Origin: JACCZR01 sp963830065
Lineage (GTDB): Bacteria > Actinomycetota > Thermoleophilia > Solirubrobacterales > Thermoleophilaceae
NCBI GenBank assembly: GCA_963830065.1
Contig: CAWHLA010000010.1
Coordinates: 62,001-126,000 of the forward strand
Length of the DNA: 64,000 bases
Direction: 5' to 3'
Under the pieces are notes generated by a model, which worked only from the letters and a program-made list of their open reading frames with translations, did not search any database and was not told where the DNA came from. Positions within the stretch are counted from its first letter, which is position 1; every line of letters starts with the position of its first letter. The translations under genes were made by a program, and so were the position numbers. Shown one piece after another: positions 55,655-63,966 of this stretch.

Positions 55655-57048
55655 GACGTTCGAATAGATGCGGCCTCCCTCAGCTCCTCCAGGCTCAAGA
55701 GCACGTCCTCGGCGAAGTCTTCGAGGTCGAACATGATGTCGTAGTCGCCCACCAGGCCGAAGTTCAGGAGGCCGTTGTAGCTCAGGATGGCCACCCCGAG
55801 GCCCTGGTTGCGGGCCAGCGGGATCATCGGGAAGCAGTCGTCGAGCTCGCGCCCCAGCAGGTAGAGGGGGTTCTGGGGGCCGGGCACGTTGGTCACCACG
55901 ACGTTGAAGTAGCGGCGGCGGGTGAACGCGCGTGCGGCCTGGCCCATGATCGTCGCGGCGGCGAAGCCGCCCATGTCGCTGATGACCTCGGCTCCGATGG
56001 CGCCGCCCTCCGCCTTGAGGTCCTTCAGCTCCTCGTGGACCAGCTCGAGGCGGTCGGCGGGGTCCTGGCACCAGACCGGAAGCGGGGCGTGGATCGCCTC
56101 GACCCGGCTGCGGCCGTCCTCGGCGTCCTGCACGCTCAGCGGGATCAGGCCCTGCAGCTCGATGGCGTCGGTGCGGATGCCGCGCCGACGCAGATGGCGG
56201 CCCAGTGCGCCGGTCACCGTGGCCACCACCACGTCGTTGACCGTGCCGCCCAGCTCGTCCTTGATCGCCTTGAAGTCGTCCAGTGACGTCCGCACCCACG
56301 TGAACCGCCGGTGGGGGCTGATCGGGCGGTTGTAGGGACTGGGCGGGGCGGGCTTGACCCCGGCCCAGGACAGGGCGCCGGCGGAGACGGCCCGGTCGCG
56401 GACCCCGGTCACCACCCCGCGCGGGGTGCGCAGCAGCGCGCGGGCCGTGCGCTGCACCTCGCGGGGAGCGGTGCGCTCGACCAGTGCCTCGCCGAGGAGC
56501 TCGACCCCGGAGGGCAGGGGACGGGGAAGCCAGCTGCGCCCTGGGTCGGCGGGGGCGGCCGGCTCGGGGGAGCTGTCGAAGAGCACCGTCACCAAGTCCA
56601 CGCCGCCGACCCCGTCTACGAGCGCATGGTGGGTCTTGGACAGCAGCGCGAACCGCCCGCCCTCGAGCCCTTCGGCCAGCCACAGCTCCCACAGAGGCTT
56701 GTCGCGATCCAGAGGCTGGGAGAAGACCCGGCCGGCCAGCGCTCGCAGCTGCTGCTCGGTGCCGGGCGGGGGCAGCGCGGTCGCGCGCACGTGGTACTCG
56801 AGGTTCAGCCTCGGGTCATCGACCCACTTCGGCCGGCCCTGCCCCAGCGGAACCGACGCCAGGCGCTGCCGGTAGCGGGGCACCAGGTGCAGCCTTCGCT
56901 CGACCGCCTCGACCAGCTCCCCGTGGCTGGGCGGGTCGCCCTCGAACAGCATCACCGAGGCCACGTGCATGTGCGCGGAGGCGTCCTCCAGGTGGAGAAA
57001 GGAGGCGTCGAGGGCGCTGAGACGGTCGTCGGGCACTGTGACGAGCAT
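55651..57048 (-). CDS. Wax ester synthase/diacylglycerol acyltransferase (WS/DGAT)
   Basis: 465 residues from the ATG at 57048; the frame is open further upstream but homology begins at RLSALDASFLHLEDASAHMH. Transfers acyl from acyl-CoA to fatty alcohol or diacylglycerol for storage lipid. The catalytic motif is KTHHALVDGVGG (HHxxxDG, about 138-144). Other blocks are KPLWELWLAEGLEGGR, GTVNDVVVATVTGALGRHL and VVVTNVPGPQNPLYLLG. TAATGT lies just upstream. The esterase follows by a CTGA overlap. Confidence 0.9.
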   Translation of the reverse strand: MLVTVPDDRLSALDASFLHLEDASAHMHVASVMLFEGDPPSHGELVEAVERRLHLVPRYRQRLASVPLGQGRPKWVDDPRLNLEYHVRATALPPPGTEQQLRALAGRVFSQPLDRDKPLWELWLAEGLEGGRFALLSKTHHALVDGVGGVDLVTVLFDSSPEPAAPADPGRSWLPRPLPSGVELLGEALVERTAPREVQRTARALLRTPRGVVTGVRDRAVSAGALSWAGVKPAPPSPYNRPISPHRRFTWVRTSLDDFKAIKDELGGTVNDVVVATVTGALGRHLRRRGIRTDAIELQGLIPLSVQDAEDGRSRVEAIHAPLPVWCQDPADRLELVHEELKDLKAEGGAIGAEVISDMGGFAAATIMGQAARAFTRRRYFNVVVTNVPGPQNPLYLLGRELDDCFPMIPLARNQGLGVAILSYNGLLNFGLVGDYDIMFDLEDFAEDVLLSLEELREAASIRTS

Positions 57049-57099
57049 CACATTAGGCGACCTGACTGTGGGTAAGGTCCACGAACAGTTGTTCGATCG

Positions 57100-57258
57100 G
57101 CCTACCGAGCCGGCTGCGCGAAAGGCGTATCCGGGCGGGGGAACCACCGCCGCGCCACTTGCGCGGCAGGGGCGAATCGGACGCGGTGCGCTTGGCGCAC
57201 CCCGTTCGTAGCGCGTCGCTCACAGCGGCGTGCGAGCCCGTCAGCTAACCCCGTAGGC
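57100..57258 (+). promoter_or_regulatory. c-di-AMP riboswitch (ydaO/yuaA type)
   Basis: P1 is GCCTAC (57100-57105) with GTAGGC (57253-57258). Conserved core pieces appear in order: GGGCGGGGGAACCACC, then GGGGCGAATCGG, then GAGCCCGTCAGCTAACCCCGTAGGC. This last block is the hallmark of the ydaO motif. It sits 25 bases upstream of an RlpA-like cell-wall protein gene. Cell-wall lytic genes are the typical targets in Actinobacteria, where c-di-AMP normally turns expression off. The expression-platform hairpin is not clear to me. Confidence 0.87.
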
Positions 57259-57283
57259 AAGGGCCGGGAAACGGAGTTTCACC

Positions 57284-58195
57284 GTGCGATGGACTCGCAT
57301 ACGCGGTCGCGCGACGCTTGGCGTCGCCGCCGCGCTGATCACTGCAGGTTCCCTGGCCGCCGCCGCGCCGGCCGCCCCGACCATCCAGATGGCGGGAGCG
57401 GGCTCGACCGAGCGCGTGGGCTACGGGGAGAACGTGGACGTGACCGGTCAGGTGCCCCAGGGCAGCGCCGGGCAGAACGTCCGCCTCGAGCATGCCCCTG
57501 CCGGCGAGAGCTGGCGGACCGTCAAGACGACCTCGACGCGGTCGGGCGGCTCCTACCGCTTCGACGTCAAGGCGGAGAAGTCGGGCTCCTACCGGGCGGT
57601 TGCCCAGGGTGCCGGCACCTCCTCGGAGAAGCGCGTCACCGTGATCGCTCGTCTGAGCGGCCGCTCCTCGCGCTACGTCAAGCGGGGCTCGCCGGTTCGC
57701 GTCAAGGGCAGCCTCCGTCCCGGCCTTCGCGGCCGGCGCGTGGCGCTGCAGCTGCGCTCGGGTGGCCGCTGGAAGACCGTCGACCGCGCCCGCACGGGTA
57801 GCGGTGGCCGGTTCAAGGCCGCGTTCCGCCCGCGCAAGGTGGGCTCGTACCGCCTACGCGTGCGCTTCGGGGGTGACCGCCGCAACGCCGCGGTCAGCCG
57901 AACCCTGCGCGGCAAGACCTACGTGCTCCGTCCCGGCCACGCCTCGTGGTACGGCCCGGGCCTGTACGGCAACAAGCTCGCGTGCGGCGGGACGCTGACG
58001 CCCAGCACCGTGGGCGTCGCCAACAAGTCGCTGCCCTGCGGCACGAAGGTCGTGTTCCGCTACAAGGGCCGCACGGCGACCATCAAGGTGGTCGACCGTG
58101 GTCCCTACGTGGGCGGTCGCGACTGGGACCTCACCGCCGGCGCCAAGCGCAAGCTGGGCTTCGGTTCGACTGGCACGGTTTGGACATCCAAGTAG
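57284..58195 (+). CDS. Secreted RlpA-like double-psi beta-barrel protein
   Basis: 303 residues. A signal peptide (1-31) is followed by two immunoglobulin-like or MG-type beta domains (about 35-120 and 122-210). A C-terminal double-psi barrel (218-303) then has HASWYGPGLYGNKLACGG, SLPCGTKVVFRYKGRT and VVDRGPYVGGRDWDLTAGA. RlpA-type barrels cleave naked peptidoglycan glycan strands in some bacteria. Here the two Cys could form a disulfide. GTG start preceded by ACGGAG. Controlled by the upstream c-di-AMP riboswitch. Confidence 0.87.
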   Translation: MRWTRIRGRATLGVAAALITAGSLAAAAPAAPTIQMAGAGSTERVGYGENVDVTGQVPQGSAGQNVRLEHAPAGESWRTVKTTSTRSGGSYRFDVKAEKSGSYRAVAQGAGTSSEKRVTVIARLSGRSSRYVKRGSPVRVKGSLRPGLRGRRVALQLRSGGRWKTVDRARTGSGGRFKAAFRPRKVGSYRLRVRFGGDRRNAAVSRTLRGKTYVLRPGHASWYGPGLYGNKLACGGTLTPSTVGVANKSLPCGTKVVFRYKGRTATIKVVDRGPYVGGRDWDLTAGAKRKLGFGSTGTVWTSK

Positions 58196-58211
58196 CCGGT
58201 CTCGCTCGCGC

Positions 58212-59252
58212 CTAGAGCGCGAGCGACATCTGATCGCTCGGAGCGGGGGCGGCCTCGTCGAGGCCCGCCACCCGCACTCCGAGCAGCCGCACCGGCCGGG
58301 GCGGGTCGAGCTCTGACAGGAGCTCGCCCGCCACGCGCCGGACGGTGGCCAGGTCGTTCACGGCCGTTGCCACGCTGCGGGCGCGCGTGTGCGTGGAGAA
58401 GTCGTCCAGGCGCACCTTGATCCCGATGGTGCGCCCGCGTCGCTCGTAACGCTCCAGGTCGGCGCAGAGCTGCTCGCTGAGGCGCTCCAGCACCGGCATC
58501 AGCTCGCCCAGCCCGCGCAGATCGTGGTCGAAGGTGGTCTCGCGCGACTCCGACTTGCGCACGCGGTCGAGCTCCAGTTCGCGGTCGTCCTCGAAGCGGG
58601 CGAGCCGGCGTAGGTTCTCGGGCGCGCCAGGCGCGCGTGCCAGCTCCCCGAGGGTGGTGATGCCTGCGTGCGCCAGCCGCTCGACGGTCTTCGGACCGAT
58701 CCCCGGGATCAACGCCGGCGACTCGCCGGCAAACCGCTCACAGGCCTCCTCCCGGCTGAGGGCCACGAACCCGTCGGGCTTGTCCGCATCGGAGGCCACC
58801 TTGGCCACCAGCTTGCTCGGCCCGATCCCGATCGAGCAGCACAGACCCGTGCCCTGCTGGACGCTCGTCTTCACCCGCCGGGCCGCGGCCTTGGGCCGTC
58901 CAAGAGAGCTCAGGTCGAGGTAGGCCTCGTCGAGGCCGACCGCTTCGACCCGCTCGATCTGGGAGCGCAGGAGGTCCATCACCTCGCGTGAGCGCGCGCG
59001 GTAATGCTCGAAGTCGGGAGCCACGAAGACGGCCTGCGGGCACAGCCGCCGCGCCCGGGCGGCCGGGGTCGCCGAGAACACGCCGAAGCGCCGTGCCTCG
59101 TACGAGGCGGTGGTGACCACGGCCCGCGGCCCGCTGCCGGCCACCACCACGGGGAGGCCTCGCAGCTCGGGGCGGCGCTGTAGCTCCACGCTCACATAGA
59201 AGGCGTCCATGTCCACGTGTGCGACGACGCGAGGCCAGTCGTGGACGCCCAT
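58212..59252 (-). CDS. dinB: DNA polymerase IV (Y-family)
   Basis: 346 residues. Error-prone translesion polymerase. VAHVDMDAFYVSVELQRRP has the first catalytic Asp residues, AVGLDEAYLDLS the second pair (LDEAYLD), and SIGIGPSKLVAKVASD and IPGIGPKTVERL complete palm and thumb. The little-finger domain ends in QMSLAL, a QxxLxL-type beta-clamp peptide. TACGCT (minus strand, 59259-59264) lies 6 bases before the ATG. I see no LexA box. Confidence 0.95.
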   Translation of the reverse strand: MGVHDWPRVVAHVDMDAFYVSVELQRRPELRGLPVVVAGSGPRAVVTTASYEARRFGVFSATPAARARRLCPQAVFVAPDFEHYRARSREVMDLLRSQIERVEAVGLDEAYLDLSSLGRPKAAARRVKTSVQQGTGLCCSIGIGPSKLVAKVASDADKPDGFVALSREEACERFAGESPALIPGIGPKTVERLAHAGITTLGELARAPGAPENLRRLARFEDDRELELDRVRKSESRETTFDHDLRGLGELMPVLERLSEQLCADLERYERRGRTIGIKVRLDDFSTHTRARSVATAVNDLATVRRVAGELLSELDPPRPVRLLGVRVAGLDEAAPAPSDQMSLAL

Positions 59253-59497
59253 CAGCGGAGCGTAGGCCAGCAGTCGGACCGGAGTGGGGAGCCGCCTTGC
59301 GGCAGCCCCCCGCGCAGCCGGGCCTACGCGAGGAGAATCACTAGGACCACAATCAGGATGAGCGTGCCGAGTCCGATACCGATGTACATACGACCTCCCT
59401 CAGGGTGAGCTTGTGAACGATGTTCGTCCTACCCGGGAAAGCCGGGCTGAGACATCACCGGCGAACCTTCAGTGCAGGCGGGCGTTCTGAGGTCTGA
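59253..59497. other. Gene-poor stretch between dinB and the STAS gene
   Basis: Apart from the small ORF at 59324-59389, it contains an imperfect hairpin at about 59286-59312 (GGGGAGCCGC and GCGGCAGCCCC), which would follow the small ORF on the minus strand and may terminate it. The remaining ~100 bases before the STAS gene are upstream DNA with no clear motif. Confidence 0.5.
59324..59389 (-). CDS. 21-residue hydrophobic membrane peptide
   Basis: ATG at 59387-59389, TAG at 59324-59326. A strong ribosome-binding site (GGGAGG) lies at proper spacing upstream. The peptide begins MYIGIGLGTLILIV and continues with aliphatic residues to a final Ala; it would span the membrane once. Such one-helix peptides occur widely in bacteria and usually escape annotation. 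Function unknown. It is followed by a possible terminator hairpin, supporting an independent transcript. Confidence 0.7.
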   Translation of the reverse strand: MYIGIGLGTLILIVVLVILLA

Positions 59498-59839
59498 ATG
59501 CCGTTCGTCACCCACCTGGCGCTCACGGAGGAGCGGTCAGCCGACCGGACGATCCTGCGAGCCGACGGAGAGGTCGACGCCGTGACCGCGCCCCGCTTCG
59601 CGGTGGCCCTCAGCAGGGCGGCCGGGGAGGCTGAGGGCACCCTGGTGATCGACCTCACGCGAACCGGCTTCATGGACGTGAAGGGATTCGCGGCCCTGCT
59701 CAACGCCCAGCGCAAGGTCCACGCTCGGGAAGGGGAGATGTTCATCGTCTGCCCATCGGCCCACATCCGCCGGCTGCTCGGCGTGCTGGACATCCACGGG
59801 CACCTGCGGTTCTGTTCCGAAGGGATTTGCCAGGGCTGA
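59498..59839 (+). CDS. STAS-domain protein, anti-sigma-factor antagonist-like
   Basis: 113 residues, one STAS domain: LRADGEVDAVTAPRFAVALSRA, LVIDLTRTGFMDVKGFAALLNAQR, FIVCPSAHIRRLLGVLDI. In SpoIIAA/RsbV proteins the loop after the third strand reads DSSG with a kinase-phosphorylated Ser. Here it is MDVKG, so the switch residue is missing. It may bind an anti-sigma constitutively or serve another role. Confidence 0.82.
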   Translation: MPFVTHLALTEERSADRTILRADGEVDAVTAPRFAVALSRAAGEAEGTLVIDLTRTGFMDVKGFAALLNAQRKVHAREGEMFIVCPSAHIRRLLGVLDIHGHLRFCSEGICQG

Positions 59840-59859
59840 CCGAACTGTCCGCCGCGCAA

Positions 59860-59890
59860 CACCGTCGCCGTCATCCTGACGACGACGGTG
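59860..59890. terminator. Hairpin between STAS and TetR genes
   Basis: Inverted repeat with 14-base arms, CACCGTCGCCGTCA and TGACGACGACGGTG, one mismatch, 3-base loop. It lies between convergent genes and is probably a shared terminator. Confidence 0.65.
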
Positions 59891-59967
59891 GCACGAAGCC
59901 ACTTCGCGACCGACGCCCCTTACCTCCTCGAACGCACCCGCGGACCGAAAGGTTCGCTGGTGTGTCT

Positions 59968-60633
59968 TCAGGGGCGCGAGGCGCCCGCGAGCGCCAGGGC
60001 ACTGAACACGCAGCTGTCCACCACCGACTGCGAGCGCACGGTGAAGAGCTCGGGCACGCCGGCCGCCGACTCGCGCAGCCCCACGCGGATGCGCGCGAGG
60101 TGCATCATCCCCAGGCCCTGGGTCCAGAGGATGTTGGCGGTGTAGTCCGGGTCGGCGACGTCGAAGCTGCCGTCCTCCCGGCCCGCGTGCAGGACGGCGC
60201 TCAGCGCGCCGATGCACCGGCCCATGCCGCTCCCCAGGCGCAGCCACACCGACTCCGAGACGGACTCGCGCAGGTCCCGCGCCGGCTGGCGCATCAGGGC
60301 CAGCGAGCAGTCCAGGAAGGCGGGGTACCGCTGGCAGTAGCGGGCGAAGGCCTGGGTGAGGTACTCGAGCTGGCTCCGGGGCTTGCGCTCGCCCGCTACG
60401 GCATCCTCCATCGCCTCGCCCAGCTCGCGCAGGTAGTCGGTCACCGTCAGAACGAACAGCTCATCCTTGGAGGAGAAGTGCCGGTAGACGAGGCCCCGGG
60501 CAATACCCACCGAGCGGGCGATCTCCTCGATCGGCGCCTCCTGCATCCCGCGCTCGTCGAACAGGGCCCGGGTGGCGACTACCAGGTCCCGCTCGCGGGC
60601 CTGGCGCAACGGCACTTCTGAGGAAGCGCTCAC
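59968..60633 (-). CDS. TetR-family transcriptional regulator
   Basis: 221 residues. N-terminal HTH (about 14-60): ATRALFDERGMQEAPIEEIARSVGIARGLVYRHFSSKDELF. The ligand-binding C-domain is helical with no recognised ligand motif. Divergent from the reductase/desaturase operon, with an inverted repeat between them. By analogy with desaturase regulators, an acyl-CoA ligand is plausible (inference). Confidence 0.92.
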   Translation of the reverse strand: MSASSEVPLRQARERDLVVATRALFDERGMQEAPIEEIARSVGIARGLVYRHFSSKDELFVLTVTDYLRELGEAMEDAVAGERKPRSQLEYLTQAFARYCQRYPAFLDCSLALMRQPARDLRESVSESVWLRLGSGMGRCIGALSAVLHAGREDGSFDVADPDYTANILWTQGLGMMHLARIRVGLRESAAGVPELFTVRSQSVVDSCVFSALALAGASRP

Positions 60634-60652
60634 CCGGCCAGCCTAACCGCTG

Positions 60653-60681
60653 TGAGAACGGGGTGTTGACAGTCGTTCTCA
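60653..60681. promoter_or_regulatory. Operator and promoter of the reductase/desaturase operon
   Basis: A perfect inverted repeat TGAGAACG / CGTTCTCA with 13 bases between the arms, in the 65-base gap between the TetR gene and the reductase. It encloses the -35 TTGACA (60666-60671). A -10-like TAGGCT (60687-60692) lies 6 bases before the reductase ATG. TetR binding here would block the operon and probably its own gene. Confidence 0.8.
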
Positions 60682-60698
60682 TTCGCTAGGCTCCCCGG

Positions 60699-61793
60699 AT
60701 GGCTGAAGTGGGCGCAAAGCCGAAGGTCTCGTCGGTCCGGCGGAAAGTGATGCGTGCGATGAGCACGTTCTTCACGCCGCTGATGCCCGACGACTACCTA
60801 GACATGATCAACCCGCTGTGGTCCACCGAGGAGCTGCGCGGCAAGGTCCAGAAGCTCGAGCGCCGGACCGAGGATGCGGTCACGATCATCATCAAGCCCG
60901 GCGCCGACTGGGAACGGCACAAGCCGGGCCAGTACCTCCGCGTAGGGGTGATCGTCGACGGCGTCCACCACTGGAGGGCGTACTCACTGACCTCCGAGCC
61001 CTCGGACGACTTCATCTCCATCACCCCGAAGCTCGTCCCCGAGGGCAAGGTGTCCCCGCACCTCACCACGAAGCTCGAGCCCGGGACGATCGTCCGCCTG
61101 GGCGGCGTGGAAGGAGACTTCACGCTGCCCGACGAGCGGCCCGAGAAGGTGCTGTTCATCTGCGCCGGGAGCGGGATAACTCCGATCATGAGCATGCTGC
61201 GGGCGCTGGATCAGGAGGATGGCGTCAAGGACGTGGTGCTCGTGCACTCCGCCCACAGCAAGGACGACGTGATCTTCCGCGACTTCCTCGAGGACCTCGA
61301 TAGTCGCTGCGAGGGCTTCCGGATGCACCTCCAGCTGACCGAGGAGGTGGGCCGCATCGAGCCCAAGGACCTCGAGGAGATCTGCCCCGACTGGCGGGAG
61401 CGCGAAGCGTTCCACTCCGGGCCCACCGAGATGCTCGACACGATGGAGGAGTACTGGGAGAAGGAGGGCGATGTCGAGCTGCTCCACGCCGAGCGCTTCC
61501 AGCCCAAGCAGGGGCTGGGGTCCGCCGAGGAGGGCGAGGGCGGCGAGATCAAGTTCCTGAAGAGCGACACGACCACCGAGGCCGACGGCGGGACGCCGAT
61601 CCTCGTGGCCGGCGAGGAGTGCGGCCTGATCCTCGACTACGGATGCCGCGAAGGCATCTGCCACACCTGCACGGGCGAGTTGAAGTCCGGCAAGGTTCGC
61701 GACCTGCGAAATGGGAACGTCTACGGCACGGAGGGCGAGTCCATCCGCGTGTGCATCAGCGCCCCGGAGGGCCCCGTCGAAGTCGACCTCTAA
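60699..61793 (+). CDS. Ferredoxin-NAD(P)H reductase with 2Fe-2S domain, desaturase electron donor
   Basis: 364 residues. FAD domain: KPGQYLRVGVIVDGVHHWRAYSLTSEP (RAYSLTS). NAD domain: VLFICAGSGITPIMSMLRAL and HSGPTEML. C-terminal plant-type ferredoxin with CREGICHTCTG and a later Cys in RVCISAP. It matches the Rv3230c-type oxidoreductase that feeds electrons to the DesA3 acyl-CoA desaturase, and the desaturase is the next gene. The ATG at 60699 appears leaderless. Confidence 0.92.
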   Translation: MAEVGAKPKVSSVRRKVMRAMSTFFTPLMPDDYLDMINPLWSTEELRGKVQKLERRTEDAVTIIIKPGADWERHKPGQYLRVGVIVDGVHHWRAYSLTSEPSDDFISITPKLVPEGKVSPHLTTKLEPGTIVRLGGVEGDFTLPDERPEKVLFICAGSGITPIMSMLRALDQEDGVKDVVLVHSAHSKDDVIFRDFLEDLDSRCEGFRMHLQLTEEVGRIEPKDLEEICPDWREREAFHSGPTEMLDTMEEYWEKEGDVELLHAERFQPKQGLGSAEEGEGGEIKFLKSDTTTEADGGTPILVAGEECGLILDYGCREGICHTCTGELKSGKVRDLRNGNVYGTEGESIRVCISAPEGPVEVDL

Positions 61794-61811
61794 GAGAGAA
61801 GGAGCAACCAC

Positions 61812-63233
61812 TTGAGCACCACTGAGATCGAGAGCCCGCTGGCGAAGCTCAGCCCCGAGCAGATCGAGCAGCTCGGCAAGGAGTTCGACGCGATCCACGA
61901 CGAGGTCTTCTCTGACCTCGGCGATCGCGACCGGGCCTACATCACGAACATGATCGAGATGCACCGGCGGATCGTCGTGTTCGGCCGGGTCATGCTGCTC
62001 GCCTCGCGCTACAAGCCGGCCTGGATCGCCGGCACCACGGCTCTTTCCGCGGCCAAGATCCTGGAGAACATGGAGATCGGCCACAACGTGATGCACGGCC
62101 AGTGGGACTGGATGAACGATCCCAAGATCCACTCCTCGACTTGGGACTGGGACACCGCCTCCACCAAGGAGGCCTGGAAGCACTCCCACAACTACATCCA
62201 CCACACCTACACGAACATCCGCGGCAAGGACAAGGACCTCGGCTACGAGATCATGCGGATCGACCCGCACCAGAAGTGGCACCCGGTCTATCTCCTCCAG
62301 CCGGCCTACAACGCGCTGCTGATGCTCTTGTTCGAGTGGGGCGTGGCCTTCCACGACATGGACCTCGAGGCCGTGCGTGCCGGCGAGAAGTCGCAGAAGG
62401 AGGTCCTCAAGGACCTCAAGGGCATCGCCGGCAAGGCCCGGTTGCAGATCCAGAAGGACTACATCGCTTGGCCGCTCATCAGCGCCCTTGCGATGACGGC
62501 CCTCGACGTCGCCCTCAACGCCAAGGAGCTGGGCGCCGCCGAACGGGGCGGCAGGCTGGGCCGGCTCAAGTCACGGCTCGGCCGGGTGCGCACCAGCCGC
62601 ACCGAGCGCATCGTGCAGGACGCGCTGGCGATCGCGGTGCAGAGCGGCGGGCGTCAGTTCAAGTCCACTCTGATCGCCAACGCCATCGCCAACCTGGTCC
62701 GCAACGTGTGGTCGCACTCGATCATCTTCTGCGGCCACTTCCCCGACCAGACCTACACCTTCAGCCAGAAGGAGACCGAGGACGAGAGCCGGGGCGCGTG
62801 GTACGTGCGCCAGCTCACCGGTGCCGCCAACATCGAGGGCGGCCCGATGTTCCACGTGGCCAGCGGAAACCTCGGCTACCAGGTGGAGCACCACCTCTAC
62901 CCGGACATGCCGAGCACGCGCTACGCGGAGATCGCACCGCGCGTGAAGGACATCTGCAAGCGCTACGGGCTGCCCTACAACACGGGCCCCTTCAGCCAGC
63001 AGCTGTACATGGTGCACCGCACGATCGCCCGGCTGGCCTTCCCAGGCGGCGAGCCGCGGCCCAAGCCCGGCCCCTGGCAGGGCGACGGGACCGAACAGCC
63101 ATCATCCTCCAACGGCCACGGCCGCTCGAACGGGAGCACCGGGCCCACGGGCTCGGGTCCCGAGCAGGAGGCCGAGGGCGTGAAGTTCTCGATGCCCTCC
63201 GACGGCAAGGGCGCCGAGGAGGACGCGAGCTAG
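61812..63233 (+). CDS. Membrane fatty-acid (acyl-CoA) desaturase
   Basis: 473 residues. The three His boxes of the di-iron membrane desaturases are EIGHNVMHGQWDW (His91/95), KHSHNYIHHTYT (124-131) and GYQVEHHLYPDMP (about 355). Hydrophobic segments lie around 55-85 and 265-310. It introduces a cis double bond, most likely into stearoyl- or palmitoyl-CoA as in DesA3. The last ~70 residues are a low-complexity Gly/Ser/Pro tail. TTG start with AGAAGGAG upstream. 18 bases after the reductase stop. Confidence 0.93.
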   Translation: MSTTEIESPLAKLSPEQIEQLGKEFDAIHDEVFSDLGDRDRAYITNMIEMHRRIVVFGRVMLLASRYKPAWIAGTTALSAAKILENMEIGHNVMHGQWDWMNDPKIHSSTWDWDTASTKEAWKHSHNYIHHTYTNIRGKDKDLGYEIMRIDPHQKWHPVYLLQPAYNALLMLLFEWGVAFHDMDLEAVRAGEKSQKEVLKDLKGIAGKARLQIQKDYIAWPLISALAMTALDVALNAKELGAAERGGRLGRLKSRLGRVRTSRTERIVQDALAIAVQSGGRQFKSTLIANAIANLVRNVWSHSIIFCGHFPDQTYTFSQKETEDESRGAWYVRQLTGAANIEGGPMFHVASGNLGYQVEHHLYPDMPSTRYAEIAPRVKDICKRYGLPYNTGPFSQQLYMVHRTIARLAFPGGEPRPKPGPWQGDGTEQPSSSNGHGRSNGSTGPTGSGPEQEAEGVKFSMPSDGKGAEEDAS

Positions 63234-63237
63234 ACGA

Positions 63238-63930
63238 TCAGATCGGCTGGGTGACCGGGCGGACGAGGACCTCGTTGACGTCCACGTGAGCCGGCTGCGA
63301 CAGCGCGTACATGATTGCGCGGGCGATGTCGTCGGCCTCCAGGGCGTTGTCGGGCCGGTTCTCGAAGAACTCCGTGTCCACCATGCCCGGCTCGATCAGC
63401 GTGACCTTGATCGGCGTGTCGGCGATCTCCGCCCGTAGGCCCTCTCCCATGGCCGTGACCGCGAACTTGGTGGCCGCGTAGAGGGAGCCGGGCAGCGCGC
63501 GCCGGCCCGCGACCGAGCTCATCAACAGCACGTGGCCTGAGTTCCGCTCGCGGAAGTGGCCCAGCGCCGCGCGGATCGAGTAGGCGGCGCCCAGCACGTT
63601 GGTGTCCACCATCGCCTTCCAGTGCTCGACCGACTCCTCGAGGAAGCCGCGCTTGGCCCCGAAGCCGGCGTTGGCCAGGAACGCGTCGAGGCGGCCGAAG
63701 CGTTCGACGGCGGCGCGCACGGCGTTCTCCTGGTCGTCGAACGAGGTCACGTCGCAGTGCAGGGCGACGGCGTGGTCGTCGCCGCCCAGCTCGGAGGCCA
63801 GGTCGGCGAGCCGATCTTCGCGGCGGGCGGTCAGAACCACCCGCCAGCCGGCATCGACAGCGTGACGGGCGGTGGCGGCGCCGATGCCGCTGCTGGCGCC
63901 GGTGATTAGCAAGACGGGCGAGTCGGACAT
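63238..63930 (-). CDS. Short-chain dehydrogenase/reductase
   Basis: 230 residues, classical SDR. LLITGASSGIGAATARHA binds the cofactor (TGxxxGIG), ARREDRLADL suggests NADP preference (Arg after strand 2), LANAGFG follows, with SSVAGRR and YAATKFAV giving the Ser-Tyr-Lys site. Substrate unknown. Convergent with the desaturase gene, 4 bases apart. Confidence 0.9.
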   Translation of the reverse strand: MSDSPVLLITGASSGIGAATARHAVDAGWRVVLTARREDRLADLASELGGDDHAVALHCDVTSFDDQENAVRAAVERFGRLDAFLANAGFGAKRGFLEESVEHWKAMVDTNVLGAAYSIRAALGHFRERNSGHVLLMSSVAGRRALPGSLYAATKFAVTAMGEGLRAEIADTPIKVTLIEPGMVDTEFFENRPDNALEADDIARAIMYALSQPAHVDVNEVLVRPVTQPI

Positions 63931-63966
63931 GGTCAGAGCGTTCTAGCAGGGGATAGGGTGCCCGCC

